Shown piece by piece: positions 59,522 to 64,000 of a stretch of 64,000 nucleotides of DNA (positions are counted from its first letter, which is position 1; each line of letters begins with the position of its first letter). Both the position numbers and the translations under genes were made by a program. The notes below the pieces were generated by a model. That model was given only the letters and a program-made list of their open reading frames with translations, did not search any database and was not told where the DNA came from. The DNA is taken from positions 643,971 to 707,970 of the forward strand of contig CP075367.1 in the NCBI GenBank assembly GCA_019454165.1. The letters are read 5' to 3'. Source of the stretch: Anaerolineales bacterium (lineage in GTDB: Bacteria; Chloroflexota; Anaerolineae; Anaerolineales; UBA11579).

Positions 59522-61483
59522 ATGAATAAGAATAAACTGTTGATCCTGGTCTTCTTCTGCTTCCTTGTGTTCGCATCCGCTTGCACGGCCCAGCCATCGG
59601 CTGCGACCGTGGATGCGGTAGAGCCAACAGCTTCCGTTATCGTCCCAACGTCTACGGCCACCCAGATCCCTGCACCCACGGCCACGCCAACACCGACGCC
59701 CGTATCGTATTCCTGGCCACAACAGCCTATATCGATCGAAAATGCCGCCGAGGTAACTCTTCTCGAAGAGTGGGGTAAGGGTGCGCTGGTCGCTTTGAAA
59801 GCTGTTGGGAACGGCGAGATCTTTTACGCAGAAACATTGACAAAGCTTCTCTTTTTCGAAGCCGATACGATGGAGCTGCTGTTCGATATCCCCAAGCCGG
59901 TCTATTTTGCATACTCGCCCAGCAATCAGTTCATGGTTGGGGTGGATGCAGGCGGCACAGTAAGCCTTGCATCTTTCGGAGCCGATGGCTCGTCGTTCAC
60001 ACTTGAAGAAGGGCCGGCTACAAGCAACTACAACTTTGTCTTTTCAGCCAATGAAGACATTGTTGCCATCGCGCGCTACCCCACTCCAACCCAGGACTGT
60101 TGGTCATGTGCTAAGAATGTGCGGCCAGAGTTCCATGTCATTCGCATTTACGATACTGCCACTGGCGAGTTAGCAGCCACGCTGGATCATGGGGATTTTT
60201 CTCCCACACCTGAGCGTATCGTCATCTCGCCTGATGGAACTTACCTGCTTGTCCAGGAAGGTGGATACCAAAACAGATTGGGAATTTGGGACATAACCAA
60301 CGAGAGGATGGTCACCCGATTTCTCGATAGGACCCAGTTGCCAGCCAACCCCTTTAACCCAAACAGTGATGTCTTTGCCACATTTTCTGAGAATTACGTG
60401 TTCTTTTGGGACGTCAAGACTGGCAACTCTGCTGGCGAGTATGGGACCGGCCTGGGTTGGACGTATGACCTGCAGTTCTCGGCAAATGGCGAACACGTCA
60501 GCTTGAACCGCGGGGAGCAGATAAGAAAAGTCAGTGATGGCAGCCTGCTTACTCGTGAAGAAGTGCAATCTGTTGAATTCCCTGAAGTGGCTCGGCAAGA
60601 GTCGATCTCGCTGAACCTCTCGAGCCAGAAAGCCTTGCTGGCAGAGGAGGGTTACTTCGGCGGCGAAGGTGTGCTCCGCCCGCTGGGAGAGCAGGGTTTC
60701 GAAGTATGGATGGCGGGCATTGAGACCGTTTGGAATCCCGTCCAGGACACTGTGCTGCCCATGGCAGACTTTGGGTACTCCAATCAAAATATCTACTTCT
60801 CTTCTGATGAATACTTACTCCTGTCTTGTGCGGGCGGTCAAGCCAGTGTGTCAAGTCCCCAGGTGAGCACGCCTGCCAAGTTTGGCACATGCGACTCAAG
60901 GACTCGCCTCGCGGTCTCGCCAAATTCCGGGCTGGTTGCGCTGGCGAATGGGTCGGTCATTGAGTTGTACGACTGGGAAAGCGCCGAGCTGTTCGCTACA
61001 CTCCGGGCCCATCAGGATGATGTGCAGTTTGTGACATTTTCGGATGACGGCACGCTGGTGGCCTCCTATGCCAAGAACGAGCTATTCATCTGGAGCCTGG
61101 AAGGCGAGGTTAGGCGGACTCACACCCTGACCGGCTACAGTCAAGTTGTCGGCCATCTGACGTTCTCTCCAAACAATGAAGTGCTTGTCCTTAATGTGGG
61201 TGGTGGGGCGTTGGGGGTTTGGCGGCTTTCAGATGGACAGAAACTGCGCGACATCAAGAATGATGTCAATATTTACAGAGTCGCGTTCCTTGAGGAGCCG
61301 CTTGTGCTGCTCAGCGGTTCCAGTGGCGATCTGTATCTTTGGGATTACATCGGCACAAGACTGTTAAACACACTCCCGACCGGAATGGGCAGGATCTCGG
61401 ATATCCGCATCGTCCCAGGCAGCCGCGGCATCCTGGCGGCTTCTACGGATGGCATTGTAAAATTATGGGGACTGAATGACTGA
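59522..61483 (+). CDS. WD40-like beta-propeller lipoprotein
   Basis: The 653-residue protein has a lipobox FASAC (Cys about 21), a Thr/Pro spacer to about residue 62 and a long series of WD40/PQQ-like blades: FSDDGTLVASYAKNELFIWSLEGE, FSPNNEVLVLNVGGGALGVWRLSDG, LWDYIG, VKLWGLND. GAGGG lies before ATG. GC is lower than in neighbouring genes, perhaps an acquired or faster-evolving surface gene. Confidence 0.85.
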   Translation: MNKNKLLILVFFCFLVFASACTAQPSAATVDAVEPTASVIVPTSTATQIPAPTATPTPTPVSYSWPQQPISIENAAEVTLLEEWGKGALVALKAVGNGEIFYAETLTKLLFFEADTMELLFDIPKPVYFAYSPSNQFMVGVDAGGTVSLASFGADGSSFTLEEGPATSNYNFVFSANEDIVAIARYPTPTQDCWSCAKNVRPEFHVIRIYDTATGELAATLDHGDFSPTPERIVISPDGTYLLVQEGGYQNRLGIWDITNERMVTRFLDRTQLPANPFNPNSDVFATFSENYVFFWDVKTGNSAGEYGTGLGWTYDLQFSANGEHVSLNRGEQIRKVSDGSLLTREEVQSVEFPEVARQESISLNLSSQKALLAEEGYFGGEGVLRPLGEQGFEVWMAGIETVWNPVQDTVLPMADFGYSNQNIYFSSDEYLLLSCAGGQASVSSPQVSTPAKFGTCDSRTRLAVSPNSGLVALANGSVIELYDWESAELFATLRAHQDDVQFVTFSDDGTLVASYAKNELFIWSLEGEVRRTHTLTGYSQVVGHLTFSPNNEVLVLNVGGGALGVWRLSDGQKLRDIKNDVNIYRVAFLEEPLVLLSGSSGDLYLWDYIGTRLLNTLPTGMGRISDIRIVPGSRGILAASTDGIVKLWGLND

Positions 61484-61486
61484 CAC

Positions 61487-61514
61487 AAAAAGACCCGCTA
61501 TTGCGGGTCTTTTT
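61487..61514. terminator. Bidirectional terminator overlapping the end of the FHA gene
   Basis: AAAAAGACCCGC / GCGGGTCTTTTT with a TATT loop. On the minus strand it encodes the last residues (EKDPQ) of the FHA regulator, whose TAG lies in the loop. Confidence 0.9.
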
Positions 61515-62193
61515 CTTGTTCGTCGTTGAGCACCGGGTTCTCCAGGCGCAGGCCGTGACCGCGCACCGTGATCACGTATTCGTGGTCTGGGTCGGCTTTG
61601 GCCAGGCGGTCGCGCAGGCGGCGGATGAGAGCGTCCAGCGCCTGGTCTGAGATGCTGAGCGCCTCTTCCTCCTGCCACACATGCTTGACCAACTCGTCCC
61701 GCGTCACCACCAGGCCGTCGCGCAGATACAGCATCTCCAGCATCGTGAACTGCGCCACTGAGAGCGGCGGCAGTACTTCCACATCATTGGCCCACACCCG
61801 GCGGGAGCGCTTGTCCATGTGCAGGCGGCGGCGGCCTTCGGGCACCTCGGCCGGGATGTCAAAATCCAGCGGCACGGTGGCGTCCGAGCTGAGGAAAGTG
61901 AACTTCTGCGCCAGGGCGATCTGGATCAGATCGCCATCGCCCAGAAGCACGCGGCCTTTGAGCGGCTTGCCGTTGTGGTGCGTGCCGTTCTTGCTGTCGA
62001 GATCTTCGAGGGTGATGCCGTCGGCGGCGGGGATCAGGCGGGCGTGGTGGCGTGAGATCTTGCGGTCAGGGATGATGACATCGCAATCCTCGCCGCGCCC
62101 GATGGTGAGTTGGTTGCGGATGATCCAGCGCTCTCCATTGAGTGGGCCGCTCTGTCCGATCAGTACGGGGTGACTTTCAGCGCTGGAAGGCAT
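61498..62193 (-). CDS. FHA-domain winged-helix regulator
   Basis: The 231-residue protein has an FHA domain (about 10-105: LTIGRGEDCDVIIPDRKISRHHARL, DLDSKNGTHHNGK) and a C-terminal OmpR/PhoB-type winged helix (about 125-222: RDELVKHVWQEEEALSISDQALDALIRRLRDRL, YVITVRGHGLRL). FHA domains bind phosphothreonine, so the divergently encoded Ser/Thr kinase at 62303 is its likely partner. GGAG precedes ATG by 6 nt. Confidence 0.88.
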   Translation of the reverse strand: MPSSAESHPVLIGQSGPLNGERWIIRNQLTIGRGEDCDVIIPDRKISRHHARLIPAADGITLEDLDSKNGTHHNGKPLKGRVLLGDGDLIQIALAQKFTFLSSDATVPLDFDIPAEVPEGRRRLHMDKRSRRVWANDVEVLPPLSVAQFTMLEMLYLRDGLVVTRDELVKHVWQEEEALSISDQALDALIRRLRDRLAKADPDHEYVITVRGHGLRLENPVLNDEQEKDPQ

Positions 62194-62208
62194 TAAATGC
62201 TCCGCAGG

Positions 62209-62215
62209 TATAATA
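62209..62215. promoter_or_regulatory. Overlapping divergent -10 boxes for the FHA regulator and Ser/Thr kinase
   Basis: TATAAT (62209-62214, plus) and TATTAT (62210-62215 read on the minus strand) share one GGTAT-A-ATACC palindrome. RNA polymerase would have to choose one direction at a time. Kinase leader about 85 nt; FHA leader about 10 nt. Confidence 0.5.
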
Positions 62216-62302
62216 CCAAATTCGGCTCACCGGCCTATACGCCAGCACGCCAGGGCCGGTTTTTAAGCCAGTATCACCAGCCGAAAGTGGAGAAGAGCAC
62301 CA

Positions 62303-63286
62303 ATGCCTTTGGAAACAGGCGAGATCTTACGCGAGCGCTACCAGATCAAAGAGTTCATCAGCCGCGGTGGAATGGGCAGTATCTACCTGGCCGAGGATCT
62401 GCGTCTGGAAGGCCGCCTGTGCGCGGTCAAAGAAGTTCGTCTCGACCCTTCGCTGTCTGAGGAGACTCTAGACCAGACCCGCGCCCAGTTCCTGCGCGAG
62501 GCCACGGTGCTGGCGCGCCTCGACCATCCCAATTTGCCCAAAGTGTCCGACTTCTTCTCCGAAGGTCAGAGCGATTATCTGGTGATGGATTTTGTCCCCG
62601 GCGGCGATCTGCGCTCGCTGATGATGGAAGCCAAACAGCGTGACGAGTTCCTGCCCGAGGTTGAAGTGCTGGCTTGGGCCGGCCAGATCGCCGAAGCGCT
62701 GAGCTACCTGCACAGCCAGGAGCCGCCGATCCTGCACCGTGACGTCAAGCCCAGCAACCTCAAGCTGACGCCCAACGGTGTGGTGAAACTGGTGGACTTT
62801 GGCCTGGTCAAGATCCTCGCCGCCCAGGAAGATACGGTCACCATCGTGCAGGGGCGCGGCACGGCGCTGTACACGCCGCTGGAGCAGTACGGCGGCGATA
62901 CCGGCCACACGGATGTGCGCAGCGATGTGTATGCGCTCGGCGCAACCCTCTACCACCTGCTGAGCAACACCGCCCCGGTAGAAGCCCGCGAGCGCTTCCT
63001 GCACCCGGAGCAGATGCCCAGCCTGCGCAGCCTCAACCCGGAGATCAGCCCGCGTACTGAGCGTGCGGTCATCTGGGCGCTGAACCTGCACCCTGAGGAA
63101 CGCCCGCAGAACATTGCCGAATTCCAGGAAGCCCTCTTCGGCAAGCTGGAGCCCAGTGGGCGCGGCGCGGGCCGCGTGCCGGCCCCCACCTGGGGCGATA
63201 TATTGGCGCGTGGTACGGAGCGTTCGTTGGTATGGTTTGCGGGCTTGCTGCTGCTGCTGGGCTTTATTGCGACGATCGGGCACTAG
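62303..63286 (+). CDS. Membrane-anchored Ser/Thr protein kinase (PknB-type)
   Basis: The 327-residue protein has a Hanks-type kinase domain (about 13-280): ISRGGMGSIYLAED (Gly loop), CAVKEV (catalytic Lys), ILHRDVKPSNLKL (HRD), LVDFGLVKI (DFG) and VRSDVYALGATLY. One C-terminal membrane helix (about 304-324) ends just before the stop, with almost no extracellular part. It likely phosphorylates Thr residues recognised by the FHA regulator. Confidence 0.92.
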   Translation: MPLETGEILRERYQIKEFISRGGMGSIYLAEDLRLEGRLCAVKEVRLDPSLSEETLDQTRAQFLREATVLARLDHPNLPKVSDFFSEGQSDYLVMDFVPGGDLRSLMMEAKQRDEFLPEVEVLAWAGQIAEALSYLHSQEPPILHRDVKPSNLKLTPNGVVKLVDFGLVKILAAQEDTVTIVQGRGTALYTPLEQYGGDTGHTDVRSDVYALGATLYHLLSNTAPVEARERFLHPEQMPSLRSLNPEISPRTERAVIWALNLHPEERPQNIAEFQEALFGKLEPSGRGAGRVPAPTWGDILARGTERSLVWFAGLLLLLGFIATIGH

Positions 63287-64000
63287 GCCGGCGGCGCGTC
63301 CACAACCACCACAGCCAGCCACTCAGCGCGCCGGCCAGCGCGCCGGCCAGCACCGAGATCACCAACCCCCATTTACCGCCAAATTCCAATATCTCGCGGC
63401 TGCCCGGCAGATCCAGCGAGAGGTAGCTGCCCACCAGCAGGCCGCCGATAAAAGTGGTCAGCGCCCAGCGCACACCCCAGCGCACCTGGTGCAGGTTGGC
63501 GCCGCTCTGGTAAGCGAACAACGCCGCCACGGAAGAGATCAGCACCCACAGGAACCAATCCACCAAGTCAGTGCGGCGGATCGTTTCTTCCGTGCTGCCG
63601 GGCTGCTGGGTCACCAGCGGCGTGAGCGCCGCCTGGGTGGCCAGGATGGATTGGGCGGTTTGCGTGGCTTGCAGCGCCAAACCTTCCGGGTTGATGCCGG
63701 CCACGTTGAACTGCTGGCCCAGTGCCAGGGCGGGTGGGTCGCCGCTCGATGCGGTCAGCACCAGCGTGCCCTCATCTTCGATCGAGTAGTTGGCCGTGGC
63801 GATGCCCAAATGGGTCTGGGCAGTGATCTGGCGCTGCAGGGTGGATTGCTCTGTGATCAGGCTGATCGAGAAGCTCACCGAAGTGTTGTCAGGCACAGGA
63901 TGGCCGTTTTGATCGAGGATGGGGCCGGCCTGCAAGGAGAGCAGGTCGCCCGCCTGGAAGGTGGGCGGTTCTGCGGTGGCGGCCGACTCGCTGGTCGCCT
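63264..64000 (-). CDS. C-terminal part of a membrane-anchored extracytoplasmic protein (truncated by window end)
   Basis: The frame is open from the window edge to the stop at 63264 (about 244 residues). It shows an Ig-like extracytoplasmic segment (FQAGDLLSLQAGPILDQNGHPVPDNTSVSFSI), an Ala/Thr/Gln-rich stretch, and three membrane segments near the C terminus. Its start lies outside. Similar C-terminal regions occur on large secreted hydrolases, but the catalytic part is not visible, so no function is assigned. It overlaps the kinase gene end by 23 bp (convergent). Confidence 0.7.
   Translation of the reverse strand, partial: ATSESAATAEPPTFQAGDLLSLQAGPILDQNGHPVPDNTSVSFSISLITEQSTLQRQITAQTHLGIATANYSIEDEGTLVLTASSGDPPALALGQQFNVAGINPEGLALQATQTAQSILATQAALTPLVTQQPGSTEETIRRTDLVDWFLWVLISSVAALFAYQSGANLHQVRWGVRWALTTFIGGLLVGSYLSLDLPGSREILEFGGKWGLVISVLAGALAGALSGWLWWLWTRRRPSARSSQ

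Overview
The window looks like part of a chromosome from a high-GC, Gram-positive-style (single-membrane or lipoprotein-rich) bacterium. The gene families are those I associate with Chloroflexota, class Anaerolineae: CpXC-domain protein, lysine 6-aminotransferase, PD40/WD40-type beta-propeller lipoproteins, proline/threonine-rich surface proteins with sortases, FHA plus Ser/Thr kinase signalling, and short dispersed palindromic repeats. The taxonomic call is an inference from family content; no rRNA is present to prove it. There is no prophage, insertion sequence with transposase, CRISPR array or rRNA operon. The region is densely coding, with many 4-bp start/stop overlaps.

Layout. 1-4.1 kb: tail of an unknown gene, then a MarR-controlled ABC-2 exporter operon (minus strand). 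4.2-12.0 kb: an envelope region with a beta-propeller lipoprotein, a TadE/G-like secreted protein, an orphan OmpR-type regulator, a large Thr/Pro-rich surface protein, a sortase, and a second divergent sortase-like protein. 12.2-17.1 kb: a PfkB-family protein with an altered catalytic motif and an Fbp-type iron ABC importer. 17.4-20.7 kb: an ArsR/VOC/SRPBCC/AlkD-like operon, small membrane proteins and Hsp20. 20.8-30.5 kb: tRNA-Pro with an ORF two bases behind it, an MFS exporter, a YdeI-family gene broken by one amber codon, DUF1697, a TrmH-type methyltransferase, RNase D with a beta-CASP nuclease, a siderophore-interacting reductase with a hydrolase, tRNA-Ser and an AlkZ-like glycosylase. 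30.5-38.6 kb: glycosyltransferase/methyltransferase operon, DnaK, an unusual small secreted protein, a DEAD-box helicase, an SDR. 38.7-43.4 kb: C39-peptidase/TPR protein, SbcD-like nuclease, beta-propeller lipoprotein, SAHH-like protein. 43.6-47.5 kb: MrfB/MrfA-type adduct-repair pair; MrfA carries an embedded HNH motif. 48.6-54.9 kb: a long operon (SLC13 carrier with four RCK_C domains, Tgt, UppP, binding protein, cupin, RlmI-like). 55-64 kb: lysine 6-aminotransferase, hybrid-domain histidine kinase, CpXC protein, beta-propeller lipoprotein, FHA regulator divergent from a Ser/Thr kinase, and a truncated membrane protein.

Themes. (1) Many promoters place a TAtact/TATAAT-like -10 box only 6-9 nt (most often exactly 7 nt) before an ATG that lacks a Shine-Dalgarno sequence, so leaderless translation seems common here; other genes have good AAGGAG sites. 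(2) Genome protection against alkylation or bulky adducts recurs: AlkD-like, AlkZ-like, MrfAB, SbcD. (3) A compact surface-display region couples a response regulator, a candidate sortase substrate and two sortase-fold proteins. (4) Intergenic regions are occupied by several families of palindromic or MITE-like repeats.
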